Made by a program: the position numbers and the translations under genes. 64,000 bases of DNA from Ciceribacter thiooxidans (GTDB lineage: Bacteria; Pseudomonadota; Alphaproteobacteria; Rhizobiales; Rhizobiaceae): the NCBI RefSeq assembly GCF_014126615.1, contig NZ_CP059896.1, positions 3,234,501 through 3,298,500 on the forward strand. The letters run 5' to 3'. The notes beneath the pieces were generated by a model. The model was not told the DNA's origin, searched no databases, and was given only the letters and a program-made list of their open reading frames with translations. Of this stretch, positions 37,104 to 48,212 are shown in pieces (positions within the stretch are counted from its first letter, which is position 1; each line of letters starts with the position of its first letter).

Positions 37104-38090
37104 TTATACTGTCTCCCAGCCGTCCTTTTCGCTGGCGCGATAAATCGCGTCGATGAAGCGCTGGTTGGCGCGCGAGTTCTCCAGAGTCACGATCTCCTCC
37201 TGTTCGCCGGCAGCGGCACGGGCGAAAGCCTCCGCTTCGCAGCGGTACTGACGACTGTCCTGAAAACGGAAGACCTGGGAGAGATTGTGTGATTGGTTCG
37301 TCAACTCGACCTCTTCCGGACCCCAGCGGTCGGCATTGAAGGGCGAGCGCACCTCGATGAAGCCGTCGGTGCCGTGGAAGACCATAATCTGGCGGTTCGC
37401 CATCTGAGTCGAGACGTAGAAGCTCAATTCGAAGCCGTCGAACTCTGCCTTCACGCTTGAATAGATATCGGTGCCGAAAACCGGATCACGCTCGGTGACC
37501 GCCTGCACGCGCAAGGGCTCCTTGCCGGTCGCGAAACGGGTGGTGATCGTCGGATAAACGCCGATGTCAGGAAGTCCGCCGCCGCCGAGTTCGGGCACGT
37601 TGCGCATGTTCGCCGGATCGCGGTTGAAGTAGGTAAACGCGCCCTGCACGTGGCGCAGCCGGCCGATCGCTCCTTCCGAGAGCAGCGCCCTCACCTTCCG
37701 CCAGACCGGTGCGTAGGTCACCATGAAGGCCTCGGAAACAACGACCTTGTTGCGGTCGCGAGCGGCGATCACCTGATCGATCTCCTCCGCCTTCAAAGCG
37801 ATCGGCTTTTCGCACAGCACATGTTTCCCGGCATTGGCAGCCTTGATCGCCCATTCGATGTGCTGTGATGTCGGTAGTGGGATATAGACCGCATCGATGA
37901 GGTCGGACGCGAGCATCTCGTCGTAGGATCCGAAGGCATGAGGCACCGAGAAACGATCGGCCACCGCACGCGCCTTGGCGAAGTCGCGGCTGGCGATCGC
38001 CGCAACGACGCAGTCTTCCGCATCCTGAATTGCGGGAATCACCAGCTCCCGGGCAATCTTCGCGGTCGACAGAATTCCAAAACGCAACAT
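37104..38090 (-). CDS. Gfo/Idh/MocA-family oxidoreductase
   Basis: A 328-residue NAD(P)-dependent sugar or polyol dehydrogenase. The N-terminal Rossmann domain begins [34 protein letters not shown] (around 90-105) is the family EKP motif with the catalytic lysine; the C-terminal part contains [18 protein letters not shown] with the DxGxY signature. The substrate is unknown. The ATG at 38090 has GGAGGA upstream; the frame is open to 38885, but that extension has no family match. It is divergent from an aldo/keto reductase gene. Confidence 0.92.
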   Translation of the reverse strand: MLRFGILSTAKIARELVIPAIQDAEDCVVAAIASRDFAKARAVADRFSVPHAFGSYDEMLASDLIDAVYIPLPTSQHIEWAIKAANAGKHVLCEKPIALKAEEIDQVIAARDRNKVVVSEAFMVTYAPVWRKVRALLSEGAIGRLRHVQGAFTYFNRDPANMRNVPELGGGGLPDIGVYPTITTRFATGKEPLRVQAVTERDPVFGTDIYSSVKAEFDGFELSFYVSTQMANRQIMVFHGTDGFIEVRSPFNADRWGPEEVELTNQSHNLSQVFRFQDSRQYRCEAEAFARAAAGEQEEIVTLENSRANQRFIDAIYRASEKDGWETV

Positions 38091-38270
38091 GGGGGTCCTC
38101 CTGAAACGATGCCGCGGCAACCTATCCATTGCCACCCGACGAGGCAATGGCACCCGGGCGGTTGTCCTCCCATCAAAGAAATTCGATGGTCGATCACGGT
38201 CACCATTGCTAACCTTCCGGCTCCTACCGGGCCGCGAAAGGCCCTCCCCACGAAACCACGGAGTTTTCCC

Positions 38271-39221
38271 ATGCAGAAGCGTCCGCTTGGCCGCACCGGC
38301 CTTTCCATCGCCCCTGTCGTTTTCGGCGGCAACGTGTTCGGCTGGACGGCGGACGAGAAGACCTCCTTCGCACTGCTCGACGCGTTCTTCGATGCCGGCT
38401 ACAATGCGATCGATACGGCGGACGTCTATTCGGCCTGGGTCGACGGCCACGTCGGCGGAGAGAGCGAGACGATCATCGGCAAGTGGCTGAAGCGCGGCCA
38501 TGTACCACGTGAGCGTGCGGTGATCGTCACCAAGGTCGGCTTCGACAACAACGGCACGAAGACGGGTCTCAGCGCAAAGTGGATCGCCGAAGCAGCGGAG
38601 GCCTCGCTGAGACGGCTCGGTACCGACTACATCGACCTCTATCTTGCCCACAAGCCGGACCCGGACGTGCCGCACGGGGAGACGCTCGAAGCCTTTGCGA
38701 AACTGAAGCAGCAGGGCAAGGTCCGGGCGATCGGCTGTTCGAACTTCGATGCCACGCAGTTGCAAGCCTCTCTCGATGTCGCTGCCGCCCGGGGCTTGCC
38801 GCGCTACGACGTGGTGCAGCCCGAATACAATCTTTATACGCGCGAGGCCTTCGAGGGGCCTCTTTCCGCCCTCTGCACTGCGCAAGAGATCGGCGTGATC
38901 AGCTATTACGCACTCGCTGCCGGCTTTCTCACCGGCAAATATCGCAAACCGGAGGATGTCGAGGGTTCTTCACGCAGCTACCGTGTCGGCGACTACCTGA
39001 ACGAAAAGGGCTTCAGAATTCTCGCGGCACTCGACAAGGTCGCAACAGAAACGAGTGCCAGCCCGGCCACCGTCGCAATCGCCTGGATCGCTGCCCGGCC
39101 GGGCATCACCGCACCTATCGCTTCCGCAACCAGCCTGAAGCAGCTCGAAAGCCTGATTGCCGCCGGCAGGCTTCAACTTTCTGCCGCGCAGATGGCGCTC
39201 CTCACCGAAGCCGGAGCATAG
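38271..39221 (+). CDS. Aldo/keto reductase
   Basis: A 316-residue (beta/alpha)8 NADPH oxidoreductase. The catalytic tetrad regions are visible: [10 protein letters not shown] (Asp, Tyr), VTKVGF (Lys) and LAHKPDP (His). [20 protein letters not shown] and [13 protein letters not shown] place it in the YajO/IolS-like branch. The ATG at 38271 has GGAG 8 bases upstream. It is followed 7 bases later by a GNAT gene. Substrate unknown. Confidence 0.93.
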   Translation: MQKRPLGRTGLSIAPVVFGGNVFGWTADEKTSFALLDAFFDAGYNAIDTADVYSAWVDGHVGGESETIIGKWLKRGHVPRERAVIVTKVGFDNNGTKTGLSAKWIAEAAEASLRRLGTDYIDLYLAHKPDPDVPHGETLEAFAKLKQQGKVRAIGCSNFDATQLQASLDVAAARGLPRYDVVQPEYNLYTREAFEGPLSALCTAQEIGVISYYALAAGFLTGKYRKPEDVEGSSRSYRVGDYLNEKGFRILAALDKVATETSASPATVAIAWIAARPGITAPIASATSLKQLESLIAAGRLQLSAAQMALLTEAGA

Positions 39222-39228
39222 GACGTCC

Positions 39229-39672
39229 ATGCCCATGGAGATACGCGACGCGCAGTCAGGAGACCAAGCCGGCTGGCTGCGTCTCTGGCACGACTATCTA
39301 ACCTTCTACAAGGTCGATCTGCCGGGCGAGGTCACTAGACACACCTGGGCGCGCATCCTCGATCCGTCGTCCCGCGTGGCGATGCGGCTTGCCTTCGTAG
39401 ACGGCGAAATGGCGGGCTTCGCCATCCATCACTTTCACGACTCGACATGGTCGATGACGCCGGACTGCTATCTCGAAGACCTCTATGTCGACGAGCGATT
39501 CCGCGGCCGGGGCATCGGACGGGCATTGATCGATGACCTGATCGTGCTCGCCAAAGGACAGGGCTGGTCTCGCCTTTACTGGCATACCGACCACGACAAC
39601 GCGACGGCGCGTAGGCTCTACGACACCTACGCGAAGGAAGACGGGCACGTACGATACCGCGTGCGCCTATGA
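39229..39672 (+). CDS. GNAT-family N-acetyltransferase
   Basis: 147 residues. The acetyl-CoA-binding loop is RFRGRGIGRALIDDL (about 85-99), preceded by DCYLEDLYVD, and the C-terminus has WSRLYWHTDHDNATARRLYDTYA, the standard strand 6/7 pattern. Acceptor unknown. It starts 7 bases after the aldo/keto reductase stop and is presumably co-transcribed. Confidence 0.9.
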   Translation: MPMEIRDAQSGDQAGWLRLWHDYLTFYKVDLPGEVTRHTWARILDPSSRVAMRLAFVDGEMAGFAIHHFHDSTWSMTPDCYLEDLYVDERFRGRGIGRALIDDLIVLAKGQGWSRLYWHTDHDNATARRLYDTYAKEDGHVRYRVRL

Positions 39673-39687
39673 ACGAAATCGGCCGCC

Positions 39688-40578
39688 CTACGCGCTGAAC
39701 CGGTAGAAATCCACGAATGCCCTGAGCGCCGGTCGCATCTGCCGGCGCGACGGATAATAGATGTAGAAGCCGTCGAAAGGTGGACACCAGTCTTCGAGGA
39801 CGCGCACCAGGCGCTCCCGCGTCAATTCCTCGGCAACCCGCTGATCGAAGAGATAGGCTATCCCGGCTCCGCCGAGACACGCCTGCAGCATCAGCCGGTC
39901 GTCCGAGAGGATCACGGGACCTTCGACGTCGACGACCAGTGATCGCCCCTCCTTCTCGAACTCCCAGCGGTAGATCGCGCCGCTCGAAAAGCGGCGCCTG
40001 ATACAGACGTGATCCAACAGGTCGCGCGGATGCCCCGGTATCGGATGGACGCGGAAATAATCCGGCGTCGCGACGACCGCGCCGGAAAACGGTTCGCTCG
40101 CCTTCACCGCAATCATGTCCTGTTCCAGACTTTCGCCGAGTCTCAGTCCGGCATCGTAACCCTTTGCGACGAGATCCTCATAGCGATCCTCGGTGACGAG
40201 CTCGACAGTGATTTCCGGGTAGAGCTTCAAAAAGGAACCCAGTCTGGGGACGATCACATGGTCGGCGGCAAGTCGCGGCAGAGTAATGCGCAGGTTTCCG
40301 GCCGGCGCCTCGCGTATCTCGGCGAGAGCGGCCATTGCCGACTCGATCTCCGCGAGTGCCGGCGCCAGACTGTCAAGCAGACGCCGCCCTTCCTCAGTGG
40401 GGCGTACGCTACGGGTCGTGCGACCGAGGAGACGAACCCCCAGACTCTCCTCCAGACGTGCCACGGCATGGCTGACCGCTGAAGGTGCGATATTGAGTTC
40501 CTTGGCTGCTGCGCGGAAACTCCCATGCGCAGCGACAGCGGCGAGAACAGCGAGTTGCGAAAGTTGGGTCCGATTCAT
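39688..40578 (-). CDS. LysR-family regulator
   Basis: 296 residues: an N-terminal winged HTH (LAVLAAVAAHGSFRAAAKELNIAPSAVSHAVARLEESLGVRLLGRTTRSV) and a periplasmic-binding-protein-like effector domain. The ATG at 40578 is the standard start relative to the HTH; the frame is open to 40692. It is divergent from an aldo/keto reductase gene 137 bases away, and a GTTC-N9-GAAC palindrome overlaps its own start, as expected for an autoregulated LysR member. Confidence 0.93.
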   Translation of the reverse strand: MNRTQLSQLAVLAAVAAHGSFRAAAKELNIAPSAVSHAVARLEESLGVRLLGRTTRSVRPTEEGRRLLDSLAPALAEIESAMAALAEIREAPAGNLRITLPRLAADHVIVPRLGSFLKLYPEITVELVTEDRYEDLVAKGYDAGLRLGESLEQDMIAVKASEPFSGAVVATPDYFRVHPIPGHPRDLLDHVCIRRRFSSGAIYRWEFEKEGRSLVVDVEGPVILSDDRLMLQACLGGAGIAYLFDQRVAEELTRERLVRVLEDWCPPFDGFYIYYPSRRQMRPALRAFVDFYRFSA

Positions 40579-40598
40579 TGTTCCAACAGATAGAACAA
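40578..40598. promoter_or_regulatory. LysR-type T-N11-A palindrome
   Basis: TTGTTC and GAACAA surround 9 bases, containing the T-N11-A pattern of LysR boxes. It begins on the first base of the lysR start codon and extends into the divergent intergenic region shared with the aldo/keto reductase gene. Confidence 0.55.
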
Positions 40599-40649
40599 GT
40601 CGTTTCCTTTTGCAGTAATTATCAGAGCATTTCGTGCGAACTAGATTGA

Positions 40650-41714
<1,065 letters not shown>

Positions 41715-41723
41715 GATGCCGGC

Positions 41724-42584
41724 TTACGCGACACTGCGGCGGTAGGAGGACGGCGTCGCTCCGGTTACCGCCTTGAACATCCGCGTCAGGTGGCTCTGGC
41801 TACTGAAACCGCAGGCGGACGCGATCTCGGCGATAGGATCGCCGTCCGCCAGCATCCCTCTTGCACGATCGATGCGCCGGTTGAGGATGAAGCCGTAAGG
41901 CGAGACGCCGCAGCTCTGGCGAAACATTCGCTGCAGGTGGAATTCGCTCAACCCGGCGACACCTGCCAGTTCCCGAAGGGTGATCGCGTGTTCAAGGCGA
42001 CCCTCGATGTAGTCGACCAGCCGTCGCCGGACCGACGGAGAGAGACCGCCGCGCAAAGACGCCAGTCGCGCTCCGCCGTAGCGCGGGTCGGAAAACAGGC
42101 AGGAAATCGCAGTGGTGGTCGCCTCTTCTGCTTTCAGGACGTCCCCGATATGCGTCGCGACTGCCAGACGCTGCAGACTTTCGGCGAGTCGGGGCGCGTC
42201 GTCGAACGTTGCCTCGGGAACGATCATCAGCCGCGCATCGCGGTCAAGCGTCTCGGAGAACTGCCGGCGCAGTTCGTCGTCCGTGACGTAGAGATGGACG
42301 AATTCGAAGGTGTCGTTGATTTCCCAGTCCGAAGATGCGCCCTGCGGCATCAGGCAGAGCGCACCAGGCCAACCATGTGAACGTCCGGCGTCCAGCCGCC
42401 ACGTGCTTTCGCCGCCCCGTAGGTAGAGACTGAACGTATGACCGTCCGGGCGCTCGTAGCGCATGCGGTCGAAGCTGTTGCGCCAGACCGCCGTTGCCTT
42501 TCCGGCGCCGAGGTCCAGCCCGGCCAGCCGCTGCGCGCGCGGCGACGACGAAAGCAAGCTGTAGACGGACGGACGGTGCAGCAT
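41724..42584 (-). CDS. AraC-family regulator
   Basis: 286 residues: an N-terminal cupin-like effector domain of about 170 residues and a C-terminal double HTH (ITLRELAGVAGLSEFHLQRMFRQSCGVSPYGFILNRRIDRARGMLADGDPIAEIASACGFSSQSHLTRMFKAVTG). The effector is unknown. It is divergent from an EamA transporter gene, and several GCAAG-n-TCGAC repeats lie between them, so it most likely controls export through that transporter. Confidence 0.93.
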   Translation of the reverse strand: MLHRPSVYSLLSSSPRAQRLAGLDLGAGKATAVWRNSFDRMRYERPDGHTFSLYLRGGESTWRLDAGRSHGWPGALCLMPQGASSDWEINDTFEFVHLYVTDDELRRQFSETLDRDARLMIVPEATFDDAPRLAESLQRLAVATHIGDVLKAEEATTTAISCLFSDPRYGGARLASLRGGLSPSVRRRLVDYIEGRLEHAITLRELAGVAGLSEFHLQRMFRQSCGVSPYGFILNRRIDRARGMLADGDPIAEIASACGFSSQSHLTRMFKAVTGATPSSYRRSVA

Positions 42585-42596
42585 GGAAACCCTGTC

Positions 42597-42700
42597 GCAA
42601 GACTCGACCTATCTAACCGCAAGTTCGACGGCCGGCCACACTGAAGTCACGGCCGTAGCACTCCTCAGCGCAATTCACCGCAAGATCGTGCAAGCTCGAC
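42597..42700. repeat. GCAAG-(n)-TCGAC direct repeats, AraC-type operator
   Basis: GCAAGACTCGAC at 42597-42608, GCAAGTTCGAC at 42619-42629 and GCAAGCTCGAC at 42690-42700, plus a half copy GCAAGATCG at 42680. Start-to-start distances are 22, 61 and 10 bp, near whole helical turns. All copies have the same orientation, as in AraC/XylS operators, and lie between the divergent araC-type and eamA genes. Confidence 0.65.
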
Positions 42701-42744
42701 TGCCGGAATGGCCGTAGGTATGCCCCAAAATCCAGGGAAGAATC

Positions 42745-43653
42745 ATGACCAACTATCTGCTCTTTTCCTCCACCGTTCTGATCTGGGGCACGACCTGGAT
42801 CGCCATCGCCCTCCAGATCGGGCCCGTTCCGGTTCTGGTATCCGTCTTCTATCGCTTCGCCGCCGCTGCGTTGGTCCTCGTCGGGGCTTTGATCGCGACA
42901 CGCCGGATGAAAATTCCGCCGCTACGGCAGCAGCCCTTCATCCTCGCGCAGGCGCTCTGCCTGTTCTGCTGCAACTTTCTCTGCTTCTATTACGCTGCCG
43001 CCTACGTTCCGTCCGGTCTGATATCGGTGGTCTTTTCACTGGCGACCATCTTCAACGCCGTCAACGCGCGGATATTCTTCGGCGACCGGATCAGCCCGCG
43101 CACGCTTTTCGCCGCAACGCTCGGCGCCATAGGGCTCGTACTGCTCTTCGGACCGGATATCTTCGTCGCCTTCAATCCGGACAGTTGGAAGGGCATCGGG
43201 CTTTCGGCGCTCGGCACGGTGTTCTTCTCGCTCGGTAACATGGCATCGCGCCGCAATAGCGCGGCCGGCATCAGTCCGGTGACGGCCAATGCCTGGGGCA
43301 TGAGCTACGGCGCCCTCACCCTTCTGTGCCTCGTCTTTCTTACCGCTACGCCGGTCATCGCGCCGCCGGACCTCACCTATCTCGGCGCGCTGCTCTATCT
43401 TTCCGTCGTCGGATCGGTCATCGGCTTTACGACCTACCTTATGCTGGTCTCACGGATCGGCTCGCAGAAGGCCGCGTACGCAACCGTTCTCTTCCCGGTC
43501 GTCGCGCTCACGCTGTCGAGCATCTACGAAGACTATCACTGGACCACGCTCGGCGTCGCCGGCCTTCTTCTGACCCTTGCCGGCAACGTCGTGATGTTCG
43601 TCCGTCTGCCGATTCGGACGAAGACCGGCGCGGCTGAGCCGAGCAGAGCCTGA
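42745..43653 (+). CDS. EamA/DMT-family transporter
   Basis: 302 residues, ten predicted membrane helices in two EamA repeats: STVLIWGTTWIAIALQIGPVPVLVSVFYRFAAAALVLV at the start of the first and SVVGSVIGFTTYLMLVSRIGSQKAAYATVLFPVVALTLSSIYEDYHWT in the second. A CAGGGAAG site precedes the ATG. Substrate unknown; export of a metabolite or drug is likely. It is divergent from the AraC-type regulator and ends at a strong bidirectional terminator. Confidence 0.92.
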   Translation: MTNYLLFSSTVLIWGTTWIAIALQIGPVPVLVSVFYRFAAAALVLVGALIATRRMKIPPLRQQPFILAQALCLFCCNFLCFYYAAAYVPSGLISVVFSLATIFNAVNARIFFGDRISPRTLFAATLGAIGLVLLFGPDIFVAFNPDSWKGIGLSALGTVFFSLGNMASRRNSAAGISPVTANAWGMSYGALTLLCLVFLTATPVIAPPDLTYLGALLYLSVVGSVIGFTTYLMLVSRIGSQKAAYATVLFPVVALTLSSIYEDYHWTTLGVAGLLLTLAGNVVMFVRLPIRTKTGAAEPSRA

Positions 43654-43656
43654 ACA

Positions 43657-43683
43657 GGAAAGGGCGGCTGCGCCGCCCTTTCC
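43657..43683. terminator. Bidirectional terminator eamA / pheT
   Basis: GGAAAGGGCGGC and GCCGCCCTTTCC form a perfect 12-bp stem around TGC, placed 4 bases after the eamA stop and 17 bases after the pheT stop on the other strand. Confidence 0.85.
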
Positions 43684-43699
43684 GCTTGTCCTCATCGTG

Positions 43700-46123
43700 T
43701 CAGGCGCGAAGTACGCCACCGGTCGACTTTTCGACGTTGGCAATGATCTTCTTGGTCAGCGCGTCGAAATCATCGTCGGTCAAAGTCTTCTCGACCGGCT
43801 GGATCAGCACCTCGATCGCGACGGACTTGCGCCCCTCGCCGAGCGATGCCCCCTCGAAGACGTCGAAGACATTCACACCGGTGATAAGCTTGCGGTCGGC
43901 ACTGCCGGCCGCCTTGACGATTGCTCCGGCCTCCACCGTCCTGTCGACGACGAAAGCGAAGTCGCGTCTCACCATCTGGAAGGGCGAAAGCTCCAGCGCA
44001 GGCTTCGTACGGGTGGCCTTCTTCTTCGGTTCCGGTACCGCATCGACATAGATCTCGAAGCCGGCAAGGGCGCCGGTGACATCAAGGGCCTCCAACGTCT
44101 TAGGATGGAATTCTCCGAAGTAACCGAGGGTCACTTTTGGGCCCATCTTGATCGTGCCGGAGCGACCCGGATGGTACCACGCGGGTGCACCGGGCTCGAC
44201 CTGCACATTCCCCATCGGCAGACCGCAGGCTTCCAGCACGGCGAGCGCGTCGGCCTTGGCGTCATAGACATCGACCGGTTTGCCGCCGCCCTTGGCAGCG
44301 TTCGACCACATGCGGCCGGCACCGGAAAGCGAGGCCGTTCCGCGGCGAATGCCGGCGGCGACGCGACGCTGCCCCTCCGGGGCATCGTTCTCGTACGTGC
44401 CCGAAACCTCGAAGATCGCGACATCCCCGAAACCGCGGTCGGCGTTACGTTGAGCCGCAGAGAGAAGGCCCGGTAACAGCGAAGGACGCATGTCCGACAT
44501 ATCGGCGGCGATCGGGTTCGCCAGCCGGAGCGCGTGACTTCCGCCGCCGAAGAGCTTTGCCTGTTCGTGCGAGATGAAGGACCAGATGACGGCCTCCAGC
44601 ATGCCGCGGGCGGCCAGCGCGCGTTTGGCCGTGCGCGTGCGGATCTGCAGCGGCGTCAGGATGCGGCCATTGACGGCACCGGCGCTCGGCAGTGGCGCGG
44701 GCTTGATGTTGTCGACACCATGTATGCGCATGATCTCTTCGACAAGATCGGCCTTGCCGTCGATGTCCGGTCGCCAGGAGGGAACGGCAACCTTGACCAC
44801 CTCGCCCGTGCCTTCGACCTCGAAGCCGAGACCGGCAAGGATTTCGCGACCTTCCGCGTTCGAGACGGTCAACCCCGTCAGGCGCTTCACTTCGGAGAAC
44901 GGGAAATCGACCACCTTCTTCACATGGTCTTTGTATCCGCTGACCTGGGAGGCCGCCGCCGTGCCTCCGCACATTTCGAGCACCAGTTCGGTGGTGCGCT
45001 CGAGGCCGGGCACCATGTATTCCGGATCGACGCCGCGTTCGAAGCGGTAGCGCGCATCGGTGATGATGCCGTGGCTGCGGCCGGTCTTGGCGATATTGAT
45101 CGGGTCCCAAAGCGCCGATTCAATCAGCACGTTGACGGTATTCTCGTCACAGCCGGAATGCTCGCCGCCCATGATGCCGCCGATCGATTCCGGACCGTTG
45201 TCGTCGGCAATGATGACATTGGCCGGGTTGAGCTTGTAGGTGCGGGTGTCGAGCGCAAGGATCTCCTCGCCCTCGCGGGCACGGCGGACCACGAGGTCAC
45301 CCTTGACCTTGTCGGCGTCGAAGACGTGCATCGGCCGACCCTGGTCGAAGGTCATGTAGTTGGTCACGTCGACCAGTGCCGAAATCGGACGAAGACCGAT
45401 GGCGAGAAGCCGCTGCTGCATCCACCGGGGACTCGGGCCGTTCTTCACGCCGCGAACTAGACGATAGGCGAAGCCGGGGCAGAGCCGCTCATCGTCGAGC
45501 ACGATCTTGACCTCGACGGGGGTCTCGCCTTCGACCTTGAAATCCGGCGCCTTCGGCAGTCTCAGCTTGCCAAGGCCGGAGGCGGCGAGATCGCGGGCGA
45601 TGCCGAAGATCGAGGTGCAATCCGGACGATTGGGCGTAAGATTGATCTCGACGACCGGATCGTCGAGGCCGGCATAGGCAGCGAACGAGGTACCGACCGG
45701 CGCATCCTCAGGCAGATCGATGATGCCGTCGTGATTGTCGGAGATGTTCAGCTCCTTTTCGGAGCACATCATGCCGTGACTTTCCACGCCGCGGATCTTG
45801 CCGACGGCGAGCGTCACGTCGATGCCGGGGACATAGGTGCCCGGACGGGCAAGCGCGCCGACAAGGCCGGCGCGGGCATTCGGCGCGCCGCAGACGATCT
45901 GCACCGGCTTACCGTCGCCTGCGTCCACCATCAGCACCTTCAGCCGATCGGCTTCCGGATGCTTTTCGGCCGTCAGCACCTTGGCGATAACGAAGGGCTT
46001 GTAGGCAGCTTTGTCATCGACGTCCTCGACCTCGAGGCCGATCGCCGTCAGACGCTCGCAGATCTCGTCGAGCGTGGCGTCGGTTTCCAGGTGTTCCTTC
46101 AGCCAGGAGAGTGTGAATTTCAT
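43700..46123 (-). CDS. pheT: Phenylalanine-tRNA ligase beta subunit
   Basis: 807 residues, normal for the bacterial beta subunit. The N-terminal tRNA-binding (EMAP-like) domain, [20 protein letters not shown], is followed by B3/B4 editing domains ([20 protein letters not shown]), the B5 domain and a C-terminal ferredoxin-like anticodon-binding domain ([21 protein letters not shown]). With PheS it charges tRNA(Phe). It is 13 bases downstream of pheS and therefore in one operon. Confidence 0.98.
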   Translation of the reverse strand: MKFTLSWLKEHLETDATLDEICERLTAIGLEVEDVDDKAAYKPFVIAKVLTAEKHPEADRLKVLMVDAGDGKPVQIVCGAPNARAGLVGALARPGTYVPGIDVTLAVGKIRGVESHGMMCSEKELNISDNHDGIIDLPEDAPVGTSFAAYAGLDDPVVEINLTPNRPDCTSIFGIARDLAASGLGKLRLPKAPDFKVEGETPVEVKIVLDDERLCPGFAYRLVRGVKNGPSPRWMQQRLLAIGLRPISALVDVTNYMTFDQGRPMHVFDADKVKGDLVVRRAREGEEILALDTRTYKLNPANVIIADDNGPESIGGIMGGEHSGCDENTVNVLIESALWDPINIAKTGRSHGIITDARYRFERGVDPEYMVPGLERTTELVLEMCGGTAAASQVSGYKDHVKKVVDFPFSEVKRLTGLTVSNAEGREILAGLGFEVEGTGEVVKVAVPSWRPDIDGKADLVEEIMRIHGVDNIKPAPLPSAGAVNGRILTPLQIRTRTAKRALAARGMLEAVIWSFISHEQAKLFGGGSHALRLANPIAADMSDMRPSLLPGLLSAAQRNADRGFGDVAIFEVSGTYENDAPEGQRRVAAGIRRGTASLSGAGRMWSNAAKGGGKPVDVYDAKADALAVLEACGLPMGNVQVEPGAPAWYHPGRSGTIKMGPKVTLGYFGEFHPKTLEALDVTGALAGFEIYVDAVPEPKKKATRTKPALELSPFQMVRRDFAFVVDRTVEAGAIVKAAGSADRKLITGVNVFDVFEGASLGEGRKSVAIEVLIQPVEKTLTDDDFDALTKKIIANVEKSTGGVLRA

Positions 46124-46136
46124 CGTTCTATCCTCC

Positions 46137-47222
46137 TCACGCGCTCAGGCCGCCGAACAGCGTCGGCACGTCGAGCGGGCGGAAACCGTAGTGGCTCATC
46201 CAGCGAACATCGGCGTTGAAGAAATCGCGAAGGTCCGGCATGCCGTATTTCAGCATGGCGATGCGGTCGAGACCCATACCCCAGGCAAAACCCTGGTACT
46301 CGTCCGGGTCGAGCCCGCCGGAACGCAGGACGTTCGGGTGCACCATTCCGCAGCCGAGGATTTCCATCCAGTCCTTGCCCTCGCCGAACTTGACGATCGG
46401 TCCCGAGGAACGGTCACACTGGATATCCACCTCGAAGGACGGCTCGGTGAAGGGGAAGAAGGACGGCCGGAAGCGCATCACGACATTGTCCACCTCGAAG
46501 AAGGCCTTGCAGAATTCCTCGAGCACCCAGCGCATGTTCGCGACGTTTGCGGTCTTGTCGATGACGAGGCCTTCGACCTGATGGAACATCGGCGAGTGGG
46601 TGGCGTCGGAGTCCTGGCGGTAGGTCTTGCCGGGAATGACGATGCGGATCGGCGGCTTCTGCGCTTCCATGGTGCGGACCTGCACCGGGGAGGTGTGGGT
46701 GCGCAGCACCTTCCGCTCACCGTTGGAATCCGGCTCCAGGAAGAAGGTGTCGTGCATCTCGCGGGCCGGATGGCCTTCGGGAAAGTTGAGCGCGGTGAAG
46801 TTATAGTAGTCGGTCTCGATGTCCGGACCTTCCGCAATCGAAAAACCCATATCGGCGAAAATGGCGGTAATCTCGTCGACGATCTGGCTGATCGGATGGA
46901 TGCGACCGCGCTCGGCCGGCGAGGAGCGGACAGGCAACGAGACGTCCACCGTTTCGGCGGCGAGGCGGGCAGCGATAGCAGCATCCCGAAGCTCGGCCTT
47001 GCGTGTGGTGATCTGCTCGGTCACCTCGTTCTTCAGCGCGTTGATGGCGGCGCCGCGCGTCTGGCGCTCCTCCGGCGTCATCGAGCCGAGCGTCTTCAGT
47101 AGCTCGGAGATCGAACCCTTCTTCCCGAGGGCTGCAACGCGCAGCGCCTCGATTTCCGCCTCACCGTCGGCGGCGGCGATATCGGCCAGGAGGGCCGCTT
47201 TCAAACTGTCGAGATCGGACAT
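46137..47222 (-). CDS. pheS: Phenylalanine-tRNA ligase alpha subunit
   Basis: 361 residues carrying the catalytic class II core: motif 2 in [23 protein letters not shown] (residues in the range 190-215) and motif 3 in [22 protein letters not shown] near the C-terminus. The N-terminal coiled coil is intact. The ATG at 47222 is the usual start; the frame is open to 47270. A terminator lies between it and rplT upstream, so pheST probably also has its own promoter. Confidence 0.98.
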   Translation of the reverse strand: MSDLDSLKAALLADIAAADGEAEIEALRVAALGKKGSISELLKTLGSMTPEERQTRGAAINALKNEVTEQITTRKAELRDAAIAARLAAETVDVSLPVRSSPAERGRIHPISQIVDEITAIFADMGFSIAEGPDIETDYYNFTALNFPEGHPAREMHDTFFLEPDSNGERKVLRTHTSPVQVRTMEAQKPPIRIVIPGKTYRQDSDATHSPMFHQVEGLVIDKTANVANMRWVLEEFCKAFFEVDNVVMRFRPSFFPFTEPSFEVDIQCDRSSGPIVKFGEGKDWMEILGCGMVHPNVLRSGGLDPDEYQGFAWGMGLDRIAMLKYGMPDLRDFFNADVRWMSHYGFRPLDVPTLFGGLSA

Positions 47223-47283
47223 GTCTCTTGTTCCTGCCCCTGATTGCCGAAACCACACTGCGGTCGGCATGACACCGATAAAG

Positions 47284-47317
47284 AAAAAACCCGCGCCAGC
47301 CCTGCCAGCGCGGGTTT
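47284..47317 (-). terminator. Rho-independent terminator after rplT
   Basis: On the minus strand a perfect 10-bp stem (arms AAACCCGCGC and GCGCGGGTTT) is followed by T-rich sequence. It stands between rplT and pheS. No phenylalanine-rich leader peptide fits upstream, so this is a terminator of the ribosomal protein unit rather than a classical pheST attenuator. Confidence 0.85.
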
Positions 47318-47355
47318 CCCAATCGAATTTTTAGAAAGCTTGGGAAGCGCTGGTC

Positions 47356-47760
47356 TTAACGAACCGCGCTTTCAAACTCGTTGGCCGAACCGTCTTCCTT
47401 GAGGTACTCGAGGGCCTTCTTCGAGGCGGCGACGAGCGCACCGAAAGCTTCCGGCTCGCGGATTGCGAGATCGGAAAGAACCTTGCGGTCAACTTCGATA
47501 CCGGCCTTGTTGAGACCGTCGATGAAGCGGCCGTAGGTGAGGCCGAATTCGCGGACGGCAGCATTGATGCGCTGGATCCACAGAGCGCGGAAGTTGCGCT
47601 TGTTCGCCTTGCGGTCGCGGTAAGCGTACTGCTTGGAACGGTCAACCGCGGCCTTTGCGGCGCGGATGGTGTTCTTGCGGCGGCCATAGAAACCCTTGGC
47701 TGCCTTCAAAACCTTCTTGTGCTTGGCGTGGGCGGTAACGCCACGTTTTACGCGTGCCAT
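47356..47760 (-). CDS. rplT: 50S ribosomal protein L20
   Basis: 134 residues, starting [51 protein letters not shown], the invariant basic N-terminal tail of L20, followed by [38 protein letters not shown]. It binds 23S rRNA early in assembly. It is 36 bases downstream of rpmI. Confidence 0.99.
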   Translation of the reverse strand: MARVKRGVTAHAKHKKVLKAAKGFYGRRKNTIRAAKAAVDRSKQYAYRDRKANKRNFRALWIQRINAAVREFGLTYGRFIDGLNKAGIEVDRKVLSDLAIREPEAFGALVAASKKALEYLKEDGSANEFESAVR

Positions 47761-47796
47761 GTCATGATCTCCTTAGTAATCCAGTAGAGCCGGGTC

Positions 47797-48000
47797 TCAG
47801 AGACCGTTCGGCAGGTAGTTCTTGACGACCTTCTTGCCGTCAGCGTCGGCGAGAACCATGGTTCCGCGCGCGTCGCGAATGAACTTGTTGGACCGCTTGA
47901 TCATGCCGTGGCGCTTGCCAGCAGCAGCTGCCAGCACCTTGCCGGTAGCGGTGACTTTGAACCGCTTCTTGGCAGCAGACTTCGTCTTCATCTTGGGCAT
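47797..48000 (-). CDS. rpmI: 50S ribosomal protein L35
   Basis: 67 residues: [22 protein letters not shown] is the standard basic start, with [40 protein letters not shown]. It is part of the 50S subunit. It lies downstream of infC, from which it is separated by a hairpin terminator, and directly upstream of rplT. Confidence 0.99.
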   Translation of the reverse strand: MPKMKTKSAAKKRFKVTATGKVLAAAAGKRHGMIKRSNKFIRDARGTMVLADADGKKVVKNYLPNGL

Positions 48001-48164
48001 TTTGCTACTCCATTGTTTTTGTATCGAAAGGAACAGACGAGGCTCCCTTCAAGCATTAGAAACGGCCACGGCATGCCCTGCCGGACCGTTCGGACGCGCG
48101 CTTATAACCGCACTCGGTCAAAAGCGCAACGGGTTCGACCGGGGGAATCGGCCGAAAGACGTGA

Positions 48165-48188
48165 AAAGCCGCCGACAGGCGGCGGCTT
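48165..48188 (-). terminator. Hairpin terminator between infC and rpmI
   Basis: On the minus strand AGCCGCC and GGCGGCT pair (7 bp) and are followed by a run of four T. It begins 25 bases after the infC stop. It may reduce read-through from infC into rpmI-rplT, acting as an attenuator within this block. Confidence 0.7.
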
Positions 48189-48212
48189 CGGTCACAGAAG
48201 TGGGCTTTCACC

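Noticed and set aside
37938..38270. Upstream in-frame extension of the aldo/keto reductase.
   Set aside because: It overlaps the divergent Gfo/Idh gene and lacks family similarity; the ATG at 38271 has a ribosome binding site.
47223..47355. pheST attenuator with leader peptide.
   Set aside because: A terminator is present, but no short ORF with phenylalanine codons fits between it and rplT.
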